Source of the DNA: Lentisphaerota bacterium
Lineage (GTDB): Bacteria > Verrucomicrobiota > Lentisphaeria > Victivallales > Victivallaceae
Assembly (NCBI GenBank): GCA_015061745.1
Contig: SUWB01000027.1
Coordinates: 1 to 42,868, forward strand
DNA: 42,868 bases
Direction: 5' to 3'
Shown here piece by piece: positions 31,295 through 40,132 of the stretch. The notes under the pieces are model-generated. The model did no database searches. It was not told the DNA's origin and saw nothing but the letters and a program-made list of their open reading frames with translations. Positions within the stretch are counted from its first letter, which is position 1. Each line of letters starts with the position of its first letter. The translations under genes were made by a program, and so were the position numbers.

Positions 31295-32338
31295 ATGTCA
31301 AACGTTTACTTTGTTCCGGTTGCCCACAATGCCGCTGCTGAGACACTTTCAAAAATCGGCCGTCAGTTGTTGGAAACCATTGTCCAAAAGGAAAATATCA
31401 CTCTTGAAAAAGAGATTCCTCTGAAACTCCACTTCGGCGAAAGAGGCAACTATACCTTTCTCAAGCCGGAAACCTATGACGGCATCATCGACTTTCTGGA
31501 AGAAAAGGAAATCAAAAGTGCTTTCACAGAAACCAGTGTCCTCTACGGCGGAGAACGTTTCAACCGTGAAAAACACACCGCCCTTGCCCTTGCCCACGGA
31601 TTCACACGTTTGCCCGTAGTCATCGCAGACGGAGCCAAAGGCGAAGAAGCTGTGGAGATCCCCGTAAATCTGCCTCACTTCAAAACCGTGAGCATCGCAG
31701 CAGGACTTGCCAGGTATGAGCAAATTCTGGTGCTTTCTCACTTCAAGGGCCATATGCTTGCCGGTTTCGGCGGAGCCATAAAACAGCTTTCAATGGGCTT
31801 CGGTTCCAAAGGCGGAAAAATGGCAATGCACCTGGGAGTAAAACCCCGGATCGTCAATTTTATCTGCAAAAAATGCGGTCTCTGCCAGAAACGGTGTCAG
31901 GTACAGGCGATCACCAATGAAAAGGGAAAATTCCGCATTGACCACAATAAATGTATCGGCTGCGGAGCCTGCTTTTCCATTTGTCCCCGCCACGCAGTTT
32001 CAATTTTTTCTCTGGGGGGATTCTGGAACGCTCTTTTCAAAGGAAAATTTTTCCGTGAAAAACTGGTCGAATATGCCTGCGGTTCAGCCAAAGGAAAAAA
32101 GCACATCTATATTTCCTTTGCCGTCAATATCACAAGAGGGTGCGACTGCGAACCTCATCCTATGCCCCGCTGCATCAAAGATATCGGCGTTTTTGCCTCA
32201 ACCGACCCGGTGGCCATAGATCAGGCGTGTCTTGACGCCGCAATGAAAGCCGGCAAGAAATTCCGGGGTGCCGAACAGCTCCAATATGCAGAAAAATGCG
32301 GCCTCGGTTCCAGAGAATACACTCTCATTGAGTGCTGA
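31295..32338 (+). CDS. DUF362 protein with two 4Fe-4S clusters
   Basis: 347 residues, cytoplasmic. The N-terminal two thirds is the DUF362 domain (LKLHFGERGNYTF, LSHFKGHMLAGFGGAIKQLSMG). A ferredoxin insert has Cys191/194/197/201 and Cys220/223/226/230, giving two CxxCxxCxxxC sets; the first set lacks the usual Pro after the last Cys. The C-terminal segment resumes DUF362 with DIGVFASTDPVAIDQA. Such proteins are thought to be iron-sulphur oxidoreductases or electron carriers with no fixed substrate. It is cotranscribed with a sugar isomerase. AAAGGA lies before the ATG at slightly long spacing. Confidence 0.88.
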   Translation: MSNVYFVPVAHNAAAETLSKIGRQLLETIVQKENITLEKEIPLKLHFGERGNYTFLKPETYDGIIDFLEEKEIKSAFTETSVLYGGERFNREKHTALALAHGFTRLPVVIADGAKGEEAVEIPVNLPHFKTVSIAAGLARYEQILVLSHFKGHMLAGFGGAIKQLSMGFGSKGGKMAMHLGVKPRIVNFICKKCGLCQKRCQVQAITNEKGKFRIDHNKCIGCGACFSICPRHAVSIFSLGGFWNALFKGKFFREKLVEYACGSAKGKKHIYISFAVNITRGCDCEPHPMPRCIKDIGVFASTDPVAIDQACLDAAMKAGKKFRGAEQLQYAEKCGLGSREYTLIEC

Positions 32339-32388
32339 TTTTCTCTGAATGATCCGGGACCGCACTTTCTCAAGCAGCACGCCGCAGC

Positions 32389-33654
32389 TTAAAAAAGCCA
32401 CTGGGCAAGAGAAGGTTCAGCTTTACGTTCGACAGTTGAAGCAAACTCCACCTTGAGAACGCTGCACAGGGGATCAGGGGGCAGAGCGGGAAGATCATAA
32501 ATCTTGAGTTTTCCGCTTTGAGCATCATATTCAAAAGGAAATTCCTCTCCTCCGTCAAGCAAAGAAACTTTCACAGGGGCACTTCCCACATTGATAGCCG
32601 TTGCCGCCTTGCCGGGCCAGCGGAGAATACACCAGTAGGCGGTATTGCCTTTCCGGGTCCAGCCGCCCTGCAAATTGAGATCGACTTCCCCCGGAGCGGA
32701 AGTACCGATCAGAGGACAACGCCGGGAATCATATACCGCTTCGCCGTTCCGTTTGAGCCAGTTGCCCACTGCGGCAACTCTTTCATATTCTTCGGCCCTG
32801 ATCCTGCCATTGGGCTGAGGGCCGATGTTGAGCAGATAGTTTCCTTCGCCCTGGGCGGCAGTCAGCAGATGCTGCAAAAGCTGTTCAGGGCTTTTCCAGT
32901 TGGGATTGAAGCGGGTATATCCCCAGGTGCAGCTGTCGCCGATACACATACAGCTTTCCCAGGCTCTCCCTTTGTCAGAAGCCTTGACCACCTGTTCAGG
33001 AGTATCAATATCTTCTGCAAGGCCGGAACGGTTGTTGATAATGATGCCGGGCTGAAGTTCCCGCACCATAGCGTTAAGTTCTCTTGCCCGCCAGAAGCTG
33101 ATGCGTTCTTCAGGAGTACCGCTCAAATCGGCCATCCAGCCGCCGTCATATTCAAGGACAGAGATTTCGCCGTAATTGGTCATCAATTCTCTCACCTGAT
33201 TATGGATCCGTTCGATCAAAGCCTCTTTGGATTCCGGGAAACGTTTGGGCTCAAAGTACCCGGGGAAACGCCAGTCCAGCAGAGAGTAATAAAATCCCAC
33301 TTTGAGACCGTATTTCCGGGCAGATTCCACATATTCAGCGACAATATCCCTTTTGCATCCCTTTTTTGCAGCGGTAAAGTCCGAATATTTGGAGTCAAAC
33401 AGTGAAAATCCTTCGTGATGCCGGGTGGTAAGCACCACATATCTTGCTCCGGCGGCAGCAGCCGTTTCGCACCATTCATCGGTACACCCTTTTTCGGGCT
33501 TGAAGTCATCGGCAAGTTTTGCATATTCTGCGGGCGAGATCCTTTCAGAATACATCGTCCACTCGCCGCGTCCGGTCAGAGCATAAAGTCCGTAATGGAT
33601 GTAAATACCGAACCTTGCTTCGTGAAACCACTTCATACGTTCTTCATAAGTCAT
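32389..33654 (-). CDS. Alpha-L-fucosidase (GH29), cytoplasmic
   Basis: 421 residues from the ATG at 33654. The longer in-frame start at 33771 would overlap the upstream gene by more than 90 bases, and its extra 39 residues look unconserved. RMKWFHEARFGIYIHYG is the GH29 opening; TTRHHEGFSLFDSKYSDF follows (His79-His80). VLEYDGGW carries the likely nucleophile Asp170. NRSG and LLNIGPQPNGRI are also family motifs. A C-terminal beta-sandwich runs from about residue 335. GH29 releases L-fucose from glycans with retention. No signal peptide is seen, so the substrate must be imported or is a small glycoside. It is the third gene after the protease and release-factor-like genes. Free fucose would feed FucU at 15348. 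Confidence 0.88.
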   Translation of the reverse strand: MTYEERMKWFHEARFGIYIHYGLYALTGRGEWTMYSERISPAEYAKLADDFKPEKGCTDEWCETAAAAGARYVVLTTRHHEGFSLFDSKYSDFTAAKKGCKRDIVAEYVESARKYGLKVGFYYSLLDWRFPGYFEPKRFPESKEALIERIHNQVRELMTNYGEISVLEYDGGWMADLSGTPEERISFWRARELNAMVRELQPGIIINNRSGLAEDIDTPEQVVKASDKGRAWESCMCIGDSCTWGYTRFNPNWKSPEQLLQHLLTAAQGEGNYLLNIGPQPNGRIRAEEYERVAAVGNWLKRNGEAVYDSRRCPLIGTSAPGEVDLNLQGGWTRKGNTAYWCILRWPGKAATAINVGSAPVKVSLLDGGEEFPFEYDAQSGKLKIYDLPALPPDPLCSVLKVEFASTVERKAEPSLAQWLF

Positions 33655-33679
33655 AAGAAAGAGATCCCTTGTTTTACTT

Positions 33680-34162
33680 TCAATTTGCTTTAAGTTTATA
33701 CAATCCCCGTTTTTCCCGGGCAGCGTTGACTTTTGTCCACAGTTCTTCATCACGTCTGAGGAGTTTGACAAAGGCAGTTGCGGTCACGCCGCAGAGGAGT
33801 GCGGCAGCTTTGTGGTCGTAATTCTGTTCTTCAAGGACATCGAGCAAATGAGCCAGATTGACCGGATATTCCTGATGCAAAAGGGCACATTCGATCCTCG
33901 GGGGCGGAGCAGCTGGGAGACACCGCAGTTCAAAAGCAAGAAGTCTGCGGAGTTTCCACAAGGCAAGTGCCCGGTTCCGGTGCTGACTTCTTTCGGAACA
34001 GTCTTCGGCTGCGAAACGTTCATCTTCCAGCAGCACCACCCGGGCGGCAGAAGAAGTTTTGTTCCGTTTCTGCCCCCCGTTACCGGAACCCCGGCAAAAT
34101 TCCAACCGGCAAAGAGCAGACAATTCTTCATCCGTTGCCAGAAGCAGCTGATCCCGTTCCAT
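33680..34162 (-). CDS. GGQ-motif release-factor-like protein (RF-1 domain)
   Basis: 160 residues. CRGSGNGGQKRNKTSSAARV carries the GGQ tripeptide at 29-31 that triggers peptidyl-tRNA hydrolysis, and QHRNRALALWKL completes the RF-1 domain. No codon-recognition domain is present, which suggests a rescue factor like ArfB/YaeJ. However, the C-terminal half (about 95-160) is a predicted helical extension rather than the short basic ribosome-entry tail of ArfB. It starts 9 bases after the protease stop, with a poor ribosome site of its own, suggesting translational coupling. Confidence 0.8.
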   Translation of the reverse strand: MERDQLLLATDEELSALCRLEFCRGSGNGGQKRNKTSSAARVVLLEDERFAAEDCSERSQHRNRALALWKLRRLLAFELRCLPAAPPPRIECALLHQEYPVNLAHLLDVLEEQNYDHKAAALLCGVTATAFVKLLRRDEELWTKVNAAREKRGLYKLKAN

Positions 34163-34171
34163 AAGGAAAAC

Positions 34172-36247
34172 TCACTTGTTTATCAGTTCATAAAGATCCA
34201 ACGCGATTGCGGCGGCTTCTTTGGCTGCGGGGTCAAGTTTTTCTTTTTTTGCCTCCTCAGAAAGTCCCATTTCCTTTTCTTCAGCATCGGCGGCGGCCTT
34301 TTCCTGTAAATAATCTTTCCAGCGTGTTTTTTCATTGAGGGAGACGCTGTTTTTCTTGCGCAAGCCCCGATAGGCGGCGATGCGTTTTCCAAGGAGCTTG
34401 AATTCGGGAGATGCGGCAATACGGGCGGCAGATTTCTTTTGCAGCACGGCGATCTTCTGCTTCAGGTCGGGAACAAAACGGTTGCGGTTCACAGGGTCAA
34501 TATTATCCCAGGGCAAATGGTTGTCAAGGAACATTTCCCCGGCCTTCATCTCCTCAGTGATCGAGGGGATCTTCACATCAGAACGGATCCCCAGCTGCTG
34601 CACGGAACTGCCGGAAATACGGTAGAACATTTCAATTTCAAAGGTCATACTGCCGTTATCCCGGCGGGGACCGCCGAAAATGGAAATTCCGTCCTTCAGC
34701 TTTTCGACCTGGAGAACAGTTCCTTTTCCGAAAGAACGGCTGTCCCCCACGACCACAGCCCGGTCACAATCCTGGAGGGCCGCGGAAAAGATTTCAGCAG
34801 CAGAAGCGGAAAATTTACTTATCATCACCACCACAGGTTTTTCCCAGACCACAAGGGGGTTATCATCCACCGCCAGAGACACCCGTCTGCGGGAATCCCG
34901 CCGCTGCACCACGGGGCCGGTGGGAATAAAAAGTCCCGTCAGATTGATTGCTTCAGCCAGACTGCCGCCTCCGTTGCGGCGCAAGTCCATAACGAGAGAG
35001 GCAACTCCTTCCTGATTGAATTTCACCAGCAGTTTACGGACATCTTCGCTGCAGCGTTTAAAATCGGCATCTCCCCGGATGGCACCTTCAAAGTCCATAT
35101 AAAAGCTGGGCAGGGAGATTACGCCGATTTTTTTGCCGTTGATTTTCAATATCTCTCCTTTTGCTTCGCTGTCCCGGAGCAATATTTTCGCCCGGGTGAG
35201 AGTGATCCGCACCGGGGCGGCGTTGCGTCCTTTGTCCCCGGGGAGAACGGTCAGAGTCACTTTGGAATTTTCTTTTCCTCTGATATATTGGACAGCTTCA
35301 TCGACCGGCATATCGATCACATCCACAGAAGCACCGTTTTCCTGAGTCACAGCCACGATGCGGTCATTGACCTTGAGCCTGCCGTCTTTGGCAGCAGGGC
35401 CGCCGGGAACAAGAGAAACGATTTTTATAAATCCGTTATCGGTGGTCAAAGTAGCACCGATGCCGGTCAGAGAAAGACTCATATTGATATCAAAATCTTT
35501 CGCATTCCGGGGAGCCATATAGTTGGAATGCGGTCCGTAAACGTGTGCCAGAGCATTAAGATAGATACCGAGGATATCTATTTTTTCTCTTTTCTTTACG
35601 GCATTTCCCACATCCCGGAGCCGTTTAAGGACTTTTGATTCAGGAGTTCCCGCGTTCCACCTTTTTGCATCGTCCAGAGCCTTACGGTCCTCAGGATCCT
35701 TGCTGTCGTTCATAGCCCGGTCGAGCAGGCGGTAAAAGAGCACATCGTTTTTGATCCGCTGTTCCCAGAGTTTTTTCAGTTCTGCATCATCTTTGCACCG
35801 GGGAAGTTTCGTTCTGTCGGGAGTATATTCTTCATCTTTTGAAAAGTCCAGTTTTGTCTTTAACAGCTCCCCGGCAAATTTTTTGTATTCGCCGTGGCGG
35901 ACGAGATAGCGTTCATAGATCTTGAAAGCCAGTGTATTGTCCCCCTTGAGCAGTGCGGCAAAAAGTTCCTGAGCGGGACGGGCGAAAGAACGAATATCCT
36001 CCTGAGTAAAAAAGAATTTTCCGCCGTCGAGAGCTTTGATATACATTTCGTAGTGATCCTGAGCGACTTTGGGCGTAAATTCCAACTGCCGGTAGTGATA
36101 GTTGTGCAGAATTTTCAAGGCTTTGAGCGTTATTGCGGACAATTGCTCCTCAGAAAAAGAATTTTCACCGGGAGCTGCGGCACAAAGGGACAAGGCAAAC
36201 AGCAGAAACACTGCTGAACAAAACATATTTTTCAAACACCGTAACAT
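34172..36247 (-). CDS. prc: Carboxyl-terminal processing (tail-specific) protease, S41 family
   Basis: 691 residues with a signal peptide (MLRCLKNMFCSAVFLLFALSLCAAA). The N-terminal helical domain (FSEEQLSAITLKALKILHNYHY) matches Prc/Tsp. A PDZ domain follows (GIGATLTTDNG, LVPGGPAAKDGRLKVNDRI, about 262-340). The catalytic domain has KFSASAAEIF with Ser482 and SFGKGTVLQ with Lys508, the Ser/Lys dyad. A C-terminal DUF3340-like helical region follows to the end. It cleaves exported proteins from their C-termini in the periplasm. AGGAG precedes the ATG. It is first in a run with the release-factor-like and fucosidase genes. Confidence 0.9.
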   Translation of the reverse strand: MLRCLKNMFCSAVFLLFALSLCAAAPGENSFSEEQLSAITLKALKILHNYHYRQLEFTPKVAQDHYEMYIKALDGGKFFFTQEDIRSFARPAQELFAALLKGDNTLAFKIYERYLVRHGEYKKFAGELLKTKLDFSKDEEYTPDRTKLPRCKDDAELKKLWEQRIKNDVLFYRLLDRAMNDSKDPEDRKALDDAKRWNAGTPESKVLKRLRDVGNAVKKREKIDILGIYLNALAHVYGPHSNYMAPRNAKDFDINMSLSLTGIGATLTTDNGFIKIVSLVPGGPAAKDGRLKVNDRIVAVTQENGASVDVIDMPVDEAVQYIRGKENSKVTLTVLPGDKGRNAAPVRITLTRAKILLRDSEAKGEILKINGKKIGVISLPSFYMDFEGAIRGDADFKRCSEDVRKLLVKFNQEGVASLVMDLRRNGGGSLAEAINLTGLFIPTGPVVQRRDSRRRVSLAVDDNPLVVWEKPVVVMISKFSASAAEIFSAALQDCDRAVVVGDSRSFGKGTVLQVEKLKDGISIFGGPRRDNGSMTFEIEMFYRISGSSVQQLGIRSDVKIPSITEEMKAGEMFLDNHLPWDNIDPVNRNRFVPDLKQKIAVLQKKSAARIAASPEFKLLGKRIAAYRGLRKKNSVSLNEKTRWKDYLQEKAAADAEEKEMGLSEEAKKEKLDPAAKEAAAIALDLYELINK

Positions 36248-36292
36248 TGGCTTTTTTCTCCTGTAAACAAACGTAAAAAATTACTGATTTGT

Positions 36293-36321
36293 AATATAAC
36301 TCATCAGAGATAAAATTTCAA
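36293..36321 (-). promoter_or_regulatory. Promoter TTGAAA-17-TATATT for the protease operon
   Basis: On the minus strand TTGAAA (36316-36321) and TATATT (36293-36298), spacer 17 bp, 45 bp upstream of the ATG at 36247. Confidence 0.7.
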
Positions 36322-36418
36322 CTTCTTCCCGTTGATTTTCACTGTTTAAAGTACAGGCCCTATCCTCTTTCAAAAGAAGTAATGAGCAATGTTCGGTAAA
36401 AGCGATATTTTTCGTTTG

Positions 36419-36478
36419 GCTCTGTCCCAGATATGGATTGATAACAAAAATCAGGGACAGAGCGTTATTCCCCCCCCC
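36419..36478. repeat. 10-bp inverted repeat next to a nine-base C tract
   Basis: GCTCTGTCCC (36419-36428) and GGGACAGAGC (36454-36463) are perfect inverted arms around 25 bases. A run of nine C residues follows at 36470-36478. It lies 34 bases after the ilvA stop. It may act as a terminator, but no T-run follows on the minus strand. Confidence 0.6.
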
Positions 36479-36511
36479 GGTAAAAGCAGTCTCCGGCAGG
36501 GATATCAAATT

Positions 36512-37702
36512 TCAATTCAATATCTGATAGCCGGCATTTGCGATCGCCTGCCGGATCTGCATAAGCTGTTCCCGGTTTCTGGTTTCCATCTTGATATGCA
36601 GAAAACACCCGATGATGTCGGCGTGTTCACCGCCCGGATCGTGCCGGACTTGAATGACATTTGCTCCGCAATCGGCAATGATACCTGACACTTCCCGCAA
36701 CTGCCCGGGCTTATCCAGCATAGCGATTTTCAACTCAGCCACTCGACCGCTTGAAAGCAATCCCCGGTTGATGACCCGGGAAAGAATGTTGACATCAATA
36801 TTTCCTCCGGACACGACAGTACAAACCTTTTTTCCGGCAAGTTCAAGTTTCTTTGCCAGCACCGCCGCCACGCCGACTGCACCGGCTCCCTCTGCGACCA
36901 ACTTCTGTTTTTCCATCAAAGTCAATATGGCACTTGCGATCTCATCATCACTGACTGTCAGCATACCGTCAACATATTGACAGCATAAGTTCCGGGTCAA
37001 TTCTCCGGGGGTTTTTACCGCAATACCGTCAGCAAAGGTGGAAACTTTATCCAGAGTGACGCGCTGCTTTTCGGTAAAGGCTTTGCACATTCCGGAAGCC
37101 CCTTCAGATTGCACACCGTAAACTTTAACATCCGGTTTCAACTGTTTCAATGTGAATGCCACTCCGGCACATAATCCGCCGCCGCCCACCGGCACCAGTA
37201 CAGTATCCACATCCCGGAACTGTTCCAATATCTCAAGGGCGATCGTCCCCTGCCCGGCAATGACATCCTCATCGTCAAAAGGATGAACAAAGATGCCGCC
37301 TGTTTTTTTGCAATAGTCATCAGCGGCCAAATAGGCATCATCATAAACGCCGTCTATCAGATGAACTTCGGCTCCGAGTTTTCTGGTTGCTTCCACTTTG
37401 GAAATGGGAGCGATGCTGGGCATAAAGATCACTGCCTTGCGTTTGAGCTTTCCGGCAGCAAGAGAAACACCCTGAGAGTGATTTCCGGCAGAACAGGCAA
37501 TGATTTCCCTCTGATCCCGGGGGAGAGAGGCGATCTTGAAAAACGCTCCCCGCAGTTTGAATGAACCGGTCAACTGTAAATTTTCCGCTTTCAAACGGAA
37601 ATCACACTCATCGGTCAAGCCGCTGCTTTCGATCATATCGGTGTAACGGGCTACGCTTTTAAGCAAGTGACTTGCCTGGTAAACTTTATCCAATGTCAAC
37701 AT
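36512..37702 (-). CDS. ilvA: Threonine ammonia-lyase with C-terminal ACT domain
   Basis: 396 residues. GSFKLRGA carries the PLP-binding Lys49, CSAGNHSQGVSLAA and VGGGGLCAG are the cofactor-phosphate motifs, and VSGGNIDV ends the catalytic domain. Residues about 322-396 are one ACT domain (LKIAMLDKPGQLREVSGIIADCGANVI). The enzyme makes 2-oxobutanoate from threonine, the first step to isoleucine. The single-ACT form of about 400 residues is shared by biosynthetic and catabolic types. It lies last in the ilvB-ilvN-ilvA run, which supports the biosynthetic role. The gap to ilvN is 29 bases. Confidence 0.9.
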   Translation of the reverse strand: MLTLDKVYQASHLLKSVARYTDMIESSGLTDECDFRLKAENLQLTGSFKLRGAFFKIASLPRDQREIIACSAGNHSQGVSLAAGKLKRKAVIFMPSIAPISKVEATRKLGAEVHLIDGVYDDAYLAADDYCKKTGGIFVHPFDDEDVIAGQGTIALEILEQFRDVDTVLVPVGGGGLCAGVAFTLKQLKPDVKVYGVQSEGASGMCKAFTEKQRVTLDKVSTFADGIAVKTPGELTRNLCCQYVDGMLTVSDDEIASAILTLMEKQKLVAEGAGAVGVAAVLAKKLELAGKKVCTVVSGGNIDVNILSRVINRGLLSSGRVAELKIAMLDKPGQLREVSGIIADCGANVIQVRHDPGGEHADIIGCFLHIKMETRNREQLMQIRQAIANAGYQILN

Positions 37703-37731
37703 TTTCTTTTTCCTCCTTGAAGTTTGTTATA

Positions 37732-37980
37732 TCAGTACGTTGAATTGTTCAATAAAACCACACTTTTAACATCAAAAATTTTGCGTAATTGCCGCATCAT
37801 CTGCCTTTGGATCACGTGATCCCCCCGAGCAGATATCCGCATAACCGACAATGCCGGATCACCGCTTCCGTGAACCGAGAGAGTCTCAATATTGTGTTTG
37901 CATTTGGCATAAAGTCCGGTGATCCGGTTCAGCACACCGCAGCGATTGGCGACAGTGAGTTCAAGAGTAAAGAGTTCCAT
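37732..37980 (-). CDS. ilvN: Acetolactate synthase small (regulatory) subunit, single ACT domain
   Basis: 82 residues: an ACT domain only (FTLELTVANRCGVLNRITGLYAKCKHNIETLSV), similar in length to the short IlvM/IlvN forms. It binds the large subunit and in most bacteria confers valine feedback. Its ATG overlaps the ilvB stop by one base (TAATG), indicating translational coupling and a fixed subunit ratio. Confidence 0.88.
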   Translation of the reverse strand: MELFTLELTVANRCGVLNRITGLYAKCKHNIETLSVHGSGDPALSVMRISARGDHVIQRQMMRQLRKIFDVKSVVLLNNSTY

Positions 37981-39641
37981 TATTTCAATTCCTTATGAGT
38001 TATCAAATCCTGCACACTGCCCCCGGGAGGGATCATAGGCAGGACAAATTCATCCATATCAAGCTGACAATCCAGTACCGTCGGAGTATCAGGAGCAAGA
38101 GTGGTCAACGCCTTTTTCAGCTCAGATAGCGAGGAGACTCTTTTCCCCTCTGCCCCAAAGGCTTTTGCCAGGGCGGGAAAATCGGTTTTCCGGTTCAAGG
38201 TGGTTGAAGAATAATGTTTTTCATAAAACATAGTCTGCCACTGACGCACCATTCCGAGAACGCCGTTATTGAAAATCACGATCAAAAGCGGCAGATTTTG
38301 AGAAACAGCCGTAGCAAGTTCCTGCAAACACATTCCGAAACTGCCGTCTCCGGTAAAGAGGACGGTTCGTTTCCGGCCGTTGGCAATACAACCGCCTATT
38401 GCCGCCCCGAGTCCGAAACCCATCGTACCGAGTCCGCCGGAAGTAAGCAGTGTCCGGGGAGAGCGAAAGGGGAAATACTGCATTGTCCACATCTGATGCT
38501 GTCCGACATCGGTGGCGATAACGGTATCAGCATCACAGTATGCGGCAACTGTTTTCAGCAATGAACGGGGGGCAAGAGTATTTTCTTCCGGGCAAAAGTC
38601 CAGTTTTGCAGCTTCGGCAACTGCGGCTTTCCATTGGGGGCGTTCCTGCTGCGGCAGCAGGTTCAGCAATTTCTGCAGAACCGTTTTCACATCTCCGTGC
38701 AATTCGACATCGGCAGGCGTATTTTTACTGATCTCAGCAAGATCGATATCCAGGTGGATCAGCTTTTTTCCTTCTTTGTACTTGGCAGTATTTCCGGTGG
38801 CACGATCGGAAAAACGAACTCCGAGAGCGATGATGAGATCACATTCGCTCTGCAGTTTTGCTGAACTTTGGGATCCGTGCATTCCGCACATTCCCAGATT
38901 TGCCGGATGTCCGGCAGGCATCGCCGTCAATCCCATCATACTGCAGGCGACGGGGGCGGATATTCTCTCAGCAAAAGCAAGGAGCTCTTTGCTTGCTCCT
39001 GAAGCGACCACACCGCCTCCGGCATAGATCAGGGGGCGTTCAGATTCATTGATAGCGGCAACGGCGGCAGTCAAATCCACTTCCGGCAATTCCTTGAAAA
39101 AGAGCTCCTGCCGGACAAATTCTGATTCATCGCAAAGATCGGTCTGGATGCTTTTGGGGATATCCACCAGAACCGGACCGGGACGGCCGGATGAAGCGAT
39201 TTCAAAAGCAGCATCCAGTATGCCGGAAAGCTCCCTGACATCACTGACGGCAAAGTTGTGTTTAACAACGGAACGGGTGATGCCTGTAATATCGACCTCC
39301 TGAAAACTGTCTTTTCCCAGAAGGGGAAGTGCCACATTTCCGGTAATGGCAACCAGAGGGACACTGTCCAGATAAGCATTGGCAATACCGGTCACCAGAT
39401 TAGTGGCCCCCGGCCCGCTGGTGGCAATAACGACGCCCACCTGACCGGTGACCCGGGCGAAACCGTCGGCAGCGTGGGCGGCATTTTGCTCGTGGGCACA
39501 CAGGATGTGTTCCAGACGGTAAGCGTTTTTATACAGTTCGTCGTAGATGGGCAGGACAGCACCTCCCGGATAGCCGAAAACACTCTTGACTTTGTGGCGG
39601 CACAATGATTCGATAACGATTTCCGCACCTGTTTTTTTCAT
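37980..39641 (-). CDS. ilvB: Acetolactate synthase large subunit (TPP enzyme)
   Basis: 553 residues from the ATG at 39641 (MKKTGAEIVIESL). An upstream in-frame ATG at 39710 adds 23 residues without resemblance to the family, and AAGG sits at proper distance from 39641. Motifs: FGYPGGAVLPIYD, AHEQNAAHAADGFAR (catalytic Glu51), TSGPGATN, DIPKSIQ, and the TPP-binding GDGSFGM about residue 430 ending in IFNN. It condenses two pyruvates, or pyruvate and 2-oxobutanoate, in branched-chain amino acid synthesis. The downstream ilvN and ilvA complete a compact isoleucine-directed operon. Confidence 0.93.
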   Translation of the reverse strand: MKKTGAEIVIESLCRHKVKSVFGYPGGAVLPIYDELYKNAYRLEHILCAHEQNAAHAADGFARVTGQVGVVIATSGPGATNLVTGIANAYLDSVPLVAITGNVALPLLGKDSFQEVDITGITRSVVKHNFAVSDVRELSGILDAAFEIASSGRPGPVLVDIPKSIQTDLCDESEFVRQELFFKELPEVDLTAAVAAINESERPLIYAGGGVVASGASKELLAFAERISAPVACSMMGLTAMPAGHPANLGMCGMHGSQSSAKLQSECDLIIALGVRFSDRATGNTAKYKEGKKLIHLDIDLAEISKNTPADVELHGDVKTVLQKLLNLLPQQERPQWKAAVAEAAKLDFCPEENTLAPRSLLKTVAAYCDADTVIATDVGQHQMWTMQYFPFRSPRTLLTSGGLGTMGFGLGAAIGGCIANGRKRTVLFTGDGSFGMCLQELATAVSQNLPLLIVIFNNGVLGMVRQWQTMFYEKHYSSTTLNRKTDFPALAKAFGAEGKRVSSLSELKKALTTLAPDTPTVLDCQLDMDEFVLPMIPPGGSVQDLITHKELK

Positions 39642-39968
39642 TTGAGTATACCTTAAATTTGGATTAAAAAAATAACTTTGTTCCCGATAGGGGCAGTTTT
39701 CTGTTTTCAAAAATCTTTAAGCGGCACAGAGAGTTTGCAAATCTTGCAAAGCTGAAGTGCTGAAAAAGCTTTTCTGTCTTCACTGCACTGCGCCGAAACA
39801 AGAAAGAGAAGCAAATACAACGCAACCGACGTTTCAACTTTCCCCCCGCCCCAACTCCCTCAACCTTTTTTTACCGACCTTTGCCGGAATCAGAGCAAAA
39901 CTGAAAAAGCCCTGCCGGAATTTTTTTCTCCGGCAGGGCTGTGACTTCAAAAGATTGAAAGGTTTTAT
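39642..39968. other. Intergenic region between ilvB and the small membrane gene
   Basis: It contains the terminator of the upstream unit at 39904-39940 and, at 39734-39750, a perfect inverted repeat TTTGCAA/TTGCAAA separated by three bases, about 95 bp before the ilvB start. No clear -35/-10 pair was found for ilvB. No coding potential is evident. Confidence 0.4.
39904..39940 (-). terminator. Terminator of the acyl-CoA ligase unit
   Basis: AGCCCTGCCGG (39908-39918) pairs with CCGGCAGGGCT (39930-39940), followed on the minus strand by five T residues. It lies 29 bp after the stop of the 43-residue gene. Confidence 0.88.
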
Positions 39969-40100
39969 CTATGCCATACCGGGCGGCGTAATAATAATTA
40001 CGCAGATGATAATGGCAATAATAATGGACACGACGAAGTAACCGGACACAAAAAGTGCCGGGATATTGTAAAAAATGTTTTCCAACTTTATCGTGTTCAT
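39969..40100 (-). CDS. Small single-pass membrane protein, 43 residues
   Basis: ATG at 40100, TAG at 39969-39971. AAGG sits seven bases before the ATG. The product has a polar N-terminus (MNTIKLENIFYNIPALF), one hydrophobic segment of about 20 residues very rich in Ile and Val (about 22-37), and ends TPPGMA. It starts 32 bases after the stop of the acyl-CoA ligase fusion and is followed by that unit's terminator, so it is probably cotranscribed with it. No family recognised. Evidence is the ribosome site, the position and the clear membrane segment; conservation was not tested. Confidence 0.6.
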   Translation of the reverse strand: MNTIKLENIFYNIPALFVSGYFVVSIIIAIIICVIIITPPGMA

Positions 40101-40132
40101 CTTGATACCTTCAACCCAAAGAATACAGGACC

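Noticed and set aside
33655-33771. 39-residue N-terminal extension of the fucosidase
   Set aside because: It would overlap the upstream GGQ gene by more than 90 bases; GH29 similarity starts at the ATG at 33654.
36281-36508. 75-residue minus-strand frame between ilvA and prc
   Set aside because: It spans the promoter, the inverted repeat and the C tract, and has no family resemblance.
39642-39710. 23-residue N-terminal extension of IlvB
   Set aside because: The family starts at MKKTGAEIVIE, with a ribosome site before 39641.
39757-40041. 94-residue plus-strand frame
   Set aside because: It crosses a strong terminator hairpin and runs opposite to the 43-residue membrane gene; no supporting ribosome site.
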